Assembly (NCBI GenBank): GCA_900545715.1
Contig: URAJ01000009.1
Location: 1 to 64,000 of the forward strand
Direction: 5' to 3'
DNA length: 64,000 nt
Source of the DNA: an uncultured Opitutales bacterium
GTDB lineage: Bacteria; Verrucomicrobiota; Verrucomicrobiia; Opitutales; Intestinicryptomonadaceae
Shown here: in pieces, positions 9,095-16,584 of the stretch
Numbering within the stretch: the stretch's first letter is position 1
Layout of the letters: every line of letters begins with the position of its first letter
Translations under genes and position numbers: made by a program
The notes under the pieces: model-generated
The model's input: the letters and a program-made list of their open reading frames with translations, nothing else
What the model was told of the DNA's origin: nothing
Database searches by the model: none

Positions 9095-9166
9095 GCCCCT
9101 GTAGTTCAACGGATAGAACGGGCGTTTCCTAAACGCTAAATCGTGGTTCGATTCCACGTGGGGGCG
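9095..9166 (+). tRNA. tRNA-Arg (anticodon CCT)
   Basis: A complete cloverleaf can be folded by eye: acceptor GCCCCTG (9095-9101) with TGGGGGC (9159-9165) and discriminator G; D-stem GTTC/GAAC (9104-9107, 9116-9119); anticodon stem GGCGT/ACGCT with loop TTCCTAA (anticodon CCT at 9128-9130); T-stem CGTGG/CCACG around TTCGATT. CCA is not encoded. It lies between the two octamer repeat arrays. tRNA-Arg(CCT) genes are frequent integration targets, but no second copy of its 3' end is visible in the window, so it may be either a target or element cargo. Confidence 0.93.
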
Positions 9167-9352
9167 CGGGTATGTTTTTGTTAAGCAGCATATTGCCATT
9201 TTCGCATTCGTTGCTTTTTTTGTGGGCATAATGCCGTAAGTCCCTAGTAATTGACCTAAAATCTGGCAGAAATCCTTACCAACAGCTTACCATTTTGGCT
9301 TAATGGGTATGCCCCAAATGGAAGAAAAAATTCCACAATGGGAAAATTATAT

Positions 9353-9395
9353 CTATTTACCTATTTGTCTATTTTACCTATTTTCCCTATTTTGC
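9353..9395. repeat. Five inverted octamer/nonamer repeats CTATTTnn
   Basis: CTATTTAC, CTATTTGT, CTATTTTAC, CTATTTTCC, CTATTTTGC in tandem. They are the reverse complement of the array at 8926-9020; a 15-base block AAATAGACAAATAGG is shared exactly by the two arrays. The arrays flank the tRNA-Arg in opposite orientation. Confidence 0.8.
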
Positions 9396-9400
9396 CGGCA

Positions 9401-9454
9401 GTGGAGTTGCAGCCCGAACGCCCCGAAGGGAACAGGCGGAGGGCGAAACTTCAC
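9401..9454. repeat. Imperfect inverted repeat, GC-rich
   Basis: GTGGAGTTGCAGCCC (9401-9415) faces GGGCGAAACTTCAC (9441-9454), with an inner CGCC/GGCG pairing. It is a GC-rich island in AT-rich surroundings and lacks a T-tract, so it is not a standard terminator. It could be a recombination site or a structured RNA. Confidence 0.45.
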
Positions 9455-9603
9455 TTAGGCAAAATCTATTTCTAAAAACTCTTTTAAAATCCGCTAGAAA
9501 AACCTCGCGGATGTAATACTTTAGGATTGTATCTATAAGTAATATAGCGTGTATATTGAAGGATTTTCTTGACTCTCATTGTCTTCAAAATAAAATATAT
9601 AAC

Positions 9604-10512
9604 ATGAAAGTGATAATTTTTGATGTTGGAGATGCTGCTTGTTCTTTGGTTGTTAGTCCTGAACCTAGATATTATGGGATGATGATCGATTGTGGTTGTG
9701 CAGCTCAAGATTCAGATAAGAAAAATCCTATAGATGTCATTGATAGATGTAAAAAATGGTTGTCGATGTCAGAATATAAAAAAGGATATCCCCTTACGCT
9801 TTTGCATATAACGCATCCTGACGATGACCATGTTAGAAATGCGGGGCGCATATCGAAAGAATTACCTCCATATCTATTAAGACATACTTATACCGAAGAA
9901 TTTCCTGATTCGGCTGAAATAAATGGAGATTACAAAGAATCATTAGACCGCAAGTATAGAACTCCAAATACAGAATCAATAGATTGGGGTTTATCTATTG
10001 ATAAAACTTTCTCAATCCCGATTGATAAAGTAAAAAATGATTCAAATTTAAACACAAAGATTCGAAATAATTCAAGTATTCTTAGATTTTTGAAATATAA
10101 TAATACTTCTATTTTATTTGCTGGCGACTTAGAACGACCAGCGTGGGAATGGCTAAAAAATAACGATTCAGATTTTTGTACTACAATCAAAAGTGGCGTT
10201 AATATATTAATTGCTCCTCATCATGGGCATAAATCAGGATTCCCAAATGCTCTCTTCGAATTGTGTAATAAAGTAGATGTAGTAATTCATTCAAAGGATA
10301 GTGAAGCAGAAAAAACAGGTCCTAGCGATGTAGCTAGTCAATACACACAATATGCCAAAGGAATAAAATATAAATCTTTAAGTGACGAAAAAGAATATTA
10401 TGGGAAGGTGTTAACGACACGAAGTAACGGATGTGTTTATATTGATATTTCAAGCACCTATGGCGTTTCATATTATACAGACAAAGCATCCCCAAATCAT
10501 ATTCAACGATGA
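9604..10512 (+). CDS. MBL-fold metallo-hydrolase (ComEC/Rec2-like domain)
   Basis: 302 residues from MKVIIFDVGDAACSL at 9604. Metallo-beta-lactamase fold: GMMIDCG strand near 25-31, metal-binding HPDDDH at 71-76, FAGDLE at 172-177, and the distal PHHGHKSG at 205-212. The arrangement resembles the stand-alone or C-terminal MBL domain of ComEC/Rec2 proteins, a group that includes phosphodiesterases and nucleases. No signal peptide or membrane helix, so cytoplasmic. It overlaps the next gene by ATGA, making a two-gene unit with a membrane protein. Base composition is much more AT-rich than the core genes. Substrate unknown; a nucleic acid or nucleotide second messenger is a guess from its location in a defence island. 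Confidence 0.8.
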   Translation: MKVIIFDVGDAACSLVVSPEPRYYGMMIDCGCAAQDSDKKNPIDVIDRCKKWLSMSEYKKGYPLTLLHITHPDDDHVRNAGRISKELPPYLLRHTYTEEFPDSAEINGDYKESLDRKYRTPNTESIDWGLSIDKTFSIPIDKVKNDSNLNTKIRNNSSILRFLKYNNTSILFAGDLERPAWEWLKNNDSDFCTTIKSGVNILIAPHHGHKSGFPNALFELCNKVDVVIHSKDSEAEKTGPSDVASQYTQYAKGIKYKSLSDEKEYYGKVLTTRSNGCVYIDISSTYGVSYYTDKASPNHIQR

Positions 10513-11111
10513 ATTTCAAATACTACGATATACTCTCTCAAGCTCTAATCGGATATTTAACGCTTGTCGTTTTCTCTTCGATTTTGGGATTTGCATATAA
10601 TAACGATTATTCAATCCCTTATTTAGCAGGAGGTTTTGTTGTTGGCTACTTCATAAATGCCTTAGGTAGCTTATTGGAAAGCTTTTACTTCTTTACTATA
10701 GGTGGTATGCCATCTATTAAATTATTACAAGTTAATTCCCCAAAAAAATACTCGGGAATATCTAAAGTTCGTTTCTATCAAGCCCCAAAAGCTATCGATA
10801 TGCTCAAAAACGATATTGGGAAAAATAACCCCCATGAACAAGAAATGTTCGCAGTAGCGATGAGAGTCTCAAATAATAAGTCTAAAACCAGAGTTCCTGA
10901 ATTTAATGCTCAGTATGCTTTTTCGCGTACAATACTCACATCTGTGTTAATAATCTCAATTTTTATAATATATAATTTCTATAATAATCCCATTGCTTAT
11001 TTAATTTCAATACTACTACTATTATTAAGTTGGAACCGATATAGAGAACGCGCATACTACTATGCGAGAGAGGTTTTAAACGATTATTTGCATCAAAAGG
11101 AATCTATTTAA
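10509..11111 (+). CDS. Four-helix membrane protein coupled to the MBL hydrolase
   Basis: 200-residue integral membrane protein I do not recognise. Predicted helices lie at about 8-29, 36-60, 136-157 and 160-176. They form two hairpins separated by a soluble loop of about 75 residues (KLLQVNSPKKYSGISKVRFY, then a DIGKNNPHEQEMFAVAMRVS segment). The C-terminal 25 residues (RYRERAYYYAREVLNDYLHQ) look like a cytoplasmic amphipathic helix. The start overlaps the MBL gene stop (ATGA), which implies coupled translation and joint function. In a defence island a small membrane protein paired with a soluble enzyme is often the effector; this is inference and no known system is recognised. Confidence 0.65.
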   Translation: MNFKYYDILSQALIGYLTLVVFSSILGFAYNNDYSIPYLAGGFVVGYFINALGSLLESFYFFTIGGMPSIKLLQVNSPKKYSGISKVRFYQAPKAIDMLKNDIGKNNPHEQEMFAVAMRVSNNKSKTRVPEFNAQYAFSRTILTSVLIISIFIIYNFYNNPIAYLISILLLLLSWNRYRERAYYYAREVLNDYLHQKESI

Positions 11112-11519
11112 ACGCCGAGAAACGGCAGGGACGTTCGGCAGGGTTGTTTGTCGGAGCGAATGGTATTTTTGAAATGTCCCACTTTTTTCTATCTCGATAG
11201 AGCGCAAACCCAGTAAAATAGCGCATTTGATGGCTTTTTATACAATGAGACATAGTGGGAAATGTCTCATGTTTTGTTTGTATATATTTTATATCAAGCT
11301 TATAATTATCAAGTTGAAGCTTGCAAGATTTCCCGCTCCTTAGCTCGTCGGTAAAGAAAATATGATATTTTAGATAAATATAACATAAAATGCGCAAACA
11401 AAATCTGTAAAAAAGACCAATTTCTTGAATTGTTCCCATTTTCCCCATACAAGTTCAGCAGATAGGACTTGATGAATTCTGATTTTTTGCCTATTTTAAG
11501 ACTGGATTGTAAAAATAAT
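11112..11519. other. Intergenic region upstream of the restriction operon
   Basis: 408 bases with no convincing gene. It contains the TGAGACAT/ATGTCTCA palindrome and presumably the promoter of the hsd operon. A long minus-strand frame is present here but has no clear start signal or recognisable domain and is not called. Confidence 0.5.
11246..11269. promoter_or_regulatory. Palindrome TGAGACAT-N8-ATGTCTCA, candidate operator
   Basis: Perfect 8-bp arms at 11246-11253 and 11262-11269 in the gap between the MBL/membrane pair and hsdM. A further ATGTCCCACT stretch near 11176 is a related half-site. It may bind a regulator of the restriction operon, but no control (C) protein gene is seen nearby. 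Confidence 0.4.
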
Positions 11520-13049
11520 ATGGACGACATAAACACAGCTAATGTAGGTTTTGAAAAGGAAATCTGGAGCGCGGCAGACAAGCTTCGCGGTAATATGGAC
11601 GCTTCGGAATACAAAAATATTGTTTTGGGGCTGATTTTTCTAAAATACATTTCGGACAAATTTGAAGAATGGTATAAAAAATTGCTAAAAGATGGCGAAG
11701 GCTTTGAAGAAGATAGAGATGCCTACGATGCCGAAGGAATCTTCTTTGTTCCTCAGCAGGCGCGTTGGGAAGCTATTTCGTATGCCGCGCATACCTCCGA
11801 AATTGGGAAAGTTATAGATAAGGCAATGGAGCTAATTGAAAAGGAAAATCCGCGCCTTAAAAACATTCTTCCCAAAGGGTTTGCCCGCCCAGAACTTGAT
11901 AAACGCAGGCTTGGCGAAGTTGTAGACCTCTTTACCAATGTTAAAATGAGTGTCCATGGTGATTCCCGCGATATTTTGGGGCGTGCCTACGAATATTGTT
12001 TGGCTCAGTTTGCCGAAAACGAGGGGAAAAAGGCGGGGGAATTCTATACACCTCCGTGCGTGGTGAAAACGATTGTCGAAATCTTAAAACCGCTAAGCAG
12101 CGCAAGGCGCGGAACTCGCGGTATTAGGGTCTACGACCCTGCTTGTGGCTCTGGCGGAATGTTTGTTCAGTCTGCAAAATTTGTTAAAGATCACAAAGGT
12201 GATCTTAAAAATGTCTCAGTTTTCGGGCAAGAATCGAACCCGACTACTTGGAAGATGGCGCAGATGAATTTGGCAATTCGCGGCATAGAGGCAAACCTCG
12301 GCGATTATAACGCCGACACCTTCATGAACGACCGTTTCCCGACCGAAAAATTCGACTACATTATGGCAAATCCGCCATTTAATATGTCGGATTGGGGCGG
12401 AGATAAGTTGAAAAACGACAAACGCTGGTGTTTTGGCATTCCGCCAGAAGGCAACGCAAACTTTGCATGGCTACAGCATATGATTTTTCATATGGAGCCG
12501 TCTTTCGGGAAAATCGGAATGGTTCTTGCAAACGGTTCGCTTTCTTCCCAAACAAGCGGTGAAGGCGAAATCAGAAAGAATATAATAGAGGCAGACCTTG
12601 TTTCTTGCATAATTGCAATGCCACCACAGCTGTTCTATACAACGCAAATTCCCGTTTCGCTGTGGTTTTTGAGCAAGAATAAGAAGCAAAAGGGAAAGAC
12701 GCTTTTTATAGACGCAAGGGAAATGGGCACAATGAAGTCGCGCAAGTTGCGCGAACTTAGCGATGATGATATCAAAAAATTGGGCGATACCTACGACAAA
12801 TACGAAGCGGGAACTCTGGAGAACGAAAAGGGCTTTTGCGCCGTTGTCGATACCGCAGAAATTGCAAAGCACGACTACATTTTAACACCTGGGCGCTACG
12901 TTGGCATAAAGGAGCAGGAGGAGGACAAAGAACCCTTTGACGAAAAGATGAAGCGCCTGACGGGCGAACTTTCCGGACTATTCGAAGAGTCCCACAAGCT
13001 CGAAGCCGAAATCCGCAAGCAACTAAAAAGTATTGGATATGAAATCTGA
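11520..13049 (+). CDS. hsdM: Type I restriction-modification methyltransferase subunit HsdM
   Basis: 509 residues from MDDINTANVGFEKEIW at 11520; TTG 11469 or ATG 11472 just after an AGGA-like site would add 16-17 residues. N-terminal HsdM domain with the hallmark AADKLRGNMDASEYKNIVLG and LIFLKYISDKF. N6-adenine methyltransferase domain with SAM-binding DPACGSGGMF at about residue 200 and catalytic NPPF (IMANPPFNMSDW) at about 283. It modifies adenines in the host recognition sequence together with HsdS and forms the restriction complex with HsdR. First gene of a seven-gene operon (11520-21747). Its stop lies inside the start of the membrane-protein gene (11-base overlap). Confidence 0.95.
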   Translation: MDDINTANVGFEKEIWSAADKLRGNMDASEYKNIVLGLIFLKYISDKFEEWYKKLLKDGEGFEEDRDAYDAEGIFFVPQQARWEAISYAAHTSEIGKVIDKAMELIEKENPRLKNILPKGFARPELDKRRLGEVVDLFTNVKMSVHGDSRDILGRAYEYCLAQFAENEGKKAGEFYTPPCVVKTIVEILKPLSSARRGTRGIRVYDPACGSGGMFVQSAKFVKDHKGDLKNVSVFGQESNPTTWKMAQMNLAIRGIEANLGDYNADTFMNDRFPTEKFDYIMANPPFNMSDWGGDKLKNDKRWCFGIPPEGNANFAWLQHMIFHMEPSFGKIGMVLANGSLSSQTSGEGEIRKNIIEADLVSCIIAMPPQLFYTTQIPVSLWFLSKNKKQKGKTLFIDAREMGTMKSRKLRELSDDDIKKLGDTYDKYEAGTLENEKGFCAVVDTAEIAKHDYILTPGRYVGIKEQEEDKEPFDEKMKRLTGELSGLFEESHKLEAEIRKQLKSIGYEI

Positions 13050-14274
13050 AAACGATCAAATATCATCATGCCCATGCTTAAGAGGCTTACTTTGGCTTGC
13101 AGTAAGTTGCATATTTGTGTGCGCTTTGTTATTCATAGCCTTAAACTATGACAATAATGCACGCTGGATAGAGTGGATTCAACTGCTTCTTGGTATCCTT
13201 GGAGCCATTGTAAATCTTTTCGTCATATACTGGTTAAGTTCTTACAGAACTGAAAAGTTAAAAGAAAAAAAACTACAGATAGAAACTTTAAACTGTATTT
13301 ATGGTGATTTATTTGGAATTTCTAACTTAATAGTTGACCTTGCTGAGTTCATAACTTCAAATATAAGAATAGCGAGTAATGCATTAATTTATATAAAATT
13401 ATCAAAAGATAAATTTAATTTTAATATATACAACAAATTATACTCTTTTGAATTAGGAAAGTTTCCCGTCGCAGAGTTTTCCTTAAAATATTCAGAGTTA
13501 AATATAAATTTTATCTCTCGTAATAGTCCAGACCTATATGGCTATTTATTTCAACTAGATAAGTGCATGAAGCACATGCAAAAGTCCATAGAAGTATTTC
13601 GCCAAAATTTAGTGAATAATTCAATACAAAAAGAAAATCTTTCTAATTCTATTCAACTAACAGAAGAAGAAAAGAGCATAATCAAAGTTCCATGTAACTT
13701 AGATATTTTATTAGAAAGAAAGAAACTCTCCATAGAACAGAATTTTCTTATTGGATATATAGAATCAATGAAAGATTCCTTAAATACAGTAAATGGAATA
13801 ATTGAAAATATAAAAAAGATCATTTATGCATTAGATAGATTCTGCGATGAGAAATATCCAAATCAAATCTCTTTACATTCGGAAAAAGAAAAAAGGTATT
13901 TTGGTAAAATATTAAATTACAAAAATGAATCAGAACTTATTATTGAAGCCATAGAAAATTTATATTCAGATTCACGAAATACCGGCAAAACAAAAGAAAT
14001 TACAAAAACTTTATGTAAAAAATTCATACATAAACCCCTTTTTGATATTATATATTCCATGGCTGAAATACTCGACGGAAATCTAACAAAAGCTAGAGAA
14101 ACATTATTTAAATACGCTGGTAAAAAGCATATCGATGTCATTACTCCAGAAACTATCCAGATGCTTGAAAAAGTAATGCCGGATATAGAAAACAAAATCG
14201 ATGAGATAAAGTCAGAACAAGAGAAAGATGAATTTTGTACAATTTTACGCGCTGCAATAGATAGTATGAGATAA
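13039..14274 (+). CDS. Unknown two-helix membrane protein embedded in the hsd operon
   Basis: 411 residues from ATG 13039 (TTG 13033 also possible), overlapping the end of hsdM. Two transmembrane helices at about 17-38 (LLWLAVSCIFVCALLFIAL) and 46-68 (IQLLLGILGAIVNLFVIYWL) are followed by about 340 residues of charged, mostly helical cytoplasmic sequence with coiled-coil character. No enzyme motif is visible. hsdS1 starts 11 bases after it ends, so it is firmly inside the restriction operon. Very low GC content suggests recent acquisition. A membrane-anchored sensor or abortive effector working with the restriction enzyme is plausible but not shown. Confidence 0.6.
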   Translation: MKSENDQISSCPCLRGLLWLAVSCIFVCALLFIALNYDNNARWIEWIQLLLGILGAIVNLFVIYWLSSYRTEKLKEKKLQIETLNCIYGDLFGISNLIVDLAEFITSNIRIASNALIYIKLSKDKFNFNIYNKLYSFELGKFPVAEFSLKYSELNINFISRNSPDLYGYLFQLDKCMKHMQKSIEVFRQNLVNNSIQKENLSNSIQLTEEEKSIIKVPCNLDILLERKKLSIEQNFLIGYIESMKDSLNTVNGIIENIKKIIYALDRFCDEKYPNQISLHSEKEKRYFGKILNYKNESELIIEAIENLYSDSRNTGKTKEITKTLCKKFIHKPLFDIIYSMAEILDGNLTKARETLFKYAGKKHIDVITPETIQMLEKVMPDIENKIDEIKSEQEKDEFCTILRAAIDSMR

Positions 14275-14285
14275 TACAAGGGCAA

Positions 14286-15518
14286 ATGAAAAGCAATTGG
14301 AAAAAAGTTAAATTAAGTGATATTTGTGACGTGAGAGATGGAACTCATGATTCGCCGAAAAGAACTGCTGAAGGAAGGTTCTTAATTACATCAAAGCATA
14401 TAAAAGGTGGTAAAATTGATTTATCGTCAGCTTATAAAATTTCACTTAAAGATTTTGATATGGTAAATCAAAGAAGTAAAGTTGATCAGTGGGATATTTT
14501 GCTTTCGATGATAGGTACAATTGGTGAAGTATGTATAGTAAAAGAAGAGCCTGATTTTGCGATTAAAAATGTTGGGCTAATAAAGACTAATGATGAAATT
14601 TTATCATTGTATTTATACTATTATTTAAAAACTCCCACAGCTCAATCTGATATTCTAGCTAGACTGAAAGGTACAACCCAACAATACCTATCATTAGGTG
14701 AAATTAGATCTTTCCCTATCTCAATACCTCAAGATGATCGGGTTATGCGAAAGATCACAAAGATTTTATCTTCAATAGACGACAAGATAGAGCTGAACAA
14801 TAAAATAAATCAAAATTTAGATTGGGAAGATTATTTCAGAATTTGTCGCAGAATTTATGAATTAGAAAAAGAAAATCAAAATTTAGAAGCCCAAGCGCAG
14901 GCTATATTATATAAATGTAAATCTAATCTATCTAAAAGCGAAATTGGGGATTATCTATATTTTATAAATGGGTTCGCATTTAAAAGTTCTTCCTATGTTT
15001 CGAATGGTACGTTCAAGATAGTTACTATAAAAAATGTAAAAGATGGGAAAATAGATTCTATTGGTTCGGATTCAATAAATGAAATACCATATGGAATGCC
15101 ACCAGATTGTTTTTTGGATATAGGAGATGGCTTAATGTCACTTACTGGTAATGTCGGACGAATAGGTATTGTTTGCGAAAAAAAACTATTATTAAACCAA
15201 AGGGTCGCTAAGATTGTTCCAAGAGAAACAGCATGGAAAGGATTGGCGTATTTTATTATGAGATTCCCGGAAACAAAATCTGCATTAAAATCTATTGCAC
15301 ACGGAACAGCTCAAGCGAATTTGAGTACAAACGATTCTTTAAAAGTAAAACTTTCTTTTCCCGTGGATATCACAAGTAATTTTGCAAAAATACTCAACTC
15401 TTACTATATTAAAATTCAAAAAAATAACATGGGATCAATATTGCTTGCGCAGCTACGCGACGCATTGTTGCCGAAGCTGATGTCTGGTGAGATTGATGTT
15501 TCGGACGTGGCGGTGTAA
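14286..15518 (+). CDS. hsdS: Type I restriction specificity subunit HsdS1
   Basis: 410 residues, two target-recognition domains (about 1-150 and 215-365) separated and closed by conserved helical regions. The central spacer carries LNNKINQNL, then a 22-residue stretch, then NQNLEAQAQA, so the NQNL block is repeated. The C-terminal conserved region ends LPKLMSGEIDVSDVAV. HsdS sets the DNA sequence recognised by the HsdM/HsdR complex, and the spacer length sets the gap between half-sites. The TRDs differ from those of HsdS2, but the last ~15 codons plus 17 bases beyond the stop are identical to those of hsdS2. Confidence 0.9.
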   Translation: MKSNWKKVKLSDICDVRDGTHDSPKRTAEGRFLITSKHIKGGKIDLSSAYKISLKDFDMVNQRSKVDQWDILLSMIGTIGEVCIVKEEPDFAIKNVGLIKTNDEILSLYLYYYLKTPTAQSDILARLKGTTQQYLSLGEIRSFPISIPQDDRVMRKITKILSSIDDKIELNNKINQNLDWEDYFRICRRIYELEKENQNLEAQAQAILYKCKSNLSKSEIGDYLYFINGFAFKSSSYVSNGTFKIVTIKNVKDGKIDSIGSDSINEIPYGMPPDCFLDIGDGLMSLTGNVGRIGIVCEKKLLLNQRVAKIVPRETAWKGLAYFIMRFPETKSALKSIAHGTAQANLSTNDSLKVKLSFPVDITSNFAKILNSYYIKIQKNNMGSILLAQLRDALLPKLMSGEIDVSDVAV

Positions 15519-15535
15519 ATTACAATTTGTATGAG
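15471..15535 (+). repeat. 65-bp direct repeat, copy 1 (end of hsdS1)
   Basis: Identical to 17781-17845. It covers the last codons of hsdS, the stop codon and the following bases up to ATGAG. In copy 2 this ATGAG is the start of the FRG-domain gene; here it leads into a short nonsense continuation. Confidence 0.95.
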
Positions 15536-15591
15536 CATTCCGTTTTTGGCATAGTTTTGTTTTTTCAAAAACTTAAAAAACGGAAGGCAAT

Positions 15592-16584
15592 ATGAAAGAA
15601 CAATTAATGAAAGAAATTCAACAGAGAATGAGCAATGCCTTAAACGATAGGCAAAAAGAACAGTTAAAAGCCGTTCTTTGCCAATGTTTGCGCGGATATT
15701 CCGTCTCTGCTGTTCATGATACACAAAAAGAAGATTCTTTGGAAAATGGCAGGCTTTTGGACTTGTTTTTGGCTGCAAAACGCGTTGAAGGGTGTTCAGA
15801 AAAAACGCTCCACTACTACGGCGAAACAATACGCCGTATGTTTGGCGTCGTAAAGCTGAATGTCAGAGACATTTTTACGGAAAACTTGCGCATATATCTT
15901 GGGAAATACCAAGAAGAAAACAAAGTAAGCCGCGTTACCATAGACAATGTAAGGCGTATACTTTCAAGTTTTTTTGCTTGGCTTGAAGATGAAGATTACA
16001 TCGTAAAAAGTCCTGTAAGAAGAATTCATAAAGTAAAGACCGCAAAAATCATAAAAGAAGCTTTTACCGACGAAACTATCGAAATTTTGCGCGACACCTG
16101 CAATGAAGTAAGGAATCTCGCCATCGTTGAATTACTTGATTCTTCGGGCATGAGAGTTGGCGAGCTTGTAAAATTAAACAGAAACGACATTAACTTCAAT
16201 GAACGTTCTTGTATTGTATTTGGCAAGGGAAGTAGCGAACGAGAGGTGTATTTTGACGCTCGAACAAAAATTCATCTTTTGCAATATTTAAATAATCGAA
16301 GTGACGATAATCCCGCCCTATTTGTTTCTCTGCGCGCTCCGTATGAGCGAATGACAATTAGCGGAATTGAACTTCTTTTACGAAAGCTCGGACGGGCTGC
16401 TGCTATTGAAAATGTCCACCCACACCGTTTCCGCCGAACGCTTGCAACAAGAGCAATAGATAAAGGCATGCCCATAGAACAAGTTCAAAAACTTTTAGGA
16501 CATGTAAAAATAGATACAACAATGCACTACGCATTAGTAAATCAAAGCAACGTGAAAATGTCACACAGGAGATTTGTAGCATGA
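15592..16584 (+). CDS. XerC/D-like tyrosine recombinase within the hsd operon
   Basis: 330 residues, complete. N-terminal SAM-like core-binding domain (about 45-150; FLAAKRVEGCSEKTLHYYGE) and catalytic domain with all expected residues: Arg in SSGMRVGEL, Lys in FGKGSSEREV, HPHRFRRTLAT (HxxR), LLGHVKIDTTMHY (His, nucleophilic Tyr). Recombinases of this kind next to hsdS genes shuffle target-recognition domains in Bacteroidota and Firmicutes. Here both hsdS genes and all visible repeats have the same orientation, so deletion or integration rather than inversion is expected. The stop overlaps the hsdS2 start (ATGA). Confidence 0.9.
   Translation: MKEQLMKEIQQRMSNALNDRQKEQLKAVLCQCLRGYSVSAVHDTQKEDSLENGRLLDLFLAAKRVEGCSEKTLHYYGETIRRMFGVVKLNVRDIFTENLRIYLGKYQEENKVSRVTIDNVRRILSSFFAWLEDEDYIVKSPVRRIHKVKTAKIIKEAFTDETIEILRDTCNEVRNLAIVELLDSSGMRVGELVKLNRNDINFNERSCIVFGKGSSEREVYFDARTKIHLLQYLNNRSDDNPALFVSLRAPYERMTISGIELLLRKLGRAAAIENVHPHRFRRTLATRAIDKGMPIEQVQKLLGHVKIDTTMHYALVNQSNVKMSHRRFVA

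Larger units (their letters stand above)
9167..9603. other. Non-coding right flank of the element
   Basis: 437 bases without a convincing gene. It holds the inverted octamer array (9353-9395), an imperfect inverted repeat (9401-9454), and the presumed promoter of the MBL-fold gene. It probably marks the junction between the replication-type element and the defence island. Confidence 0.5.

Noticed and set aside
8926..9395. CRISPR array
   Set aside because: The repeats are only 8-9 bases with no unique spacers and no cas genes are present.
11104..11448. 114-codon minus-strand frame upstream of hsdM
   Set aside because: No ribosome site, no recognisable domain, covers the palindrome and the expected promoter region of the hsd operon.
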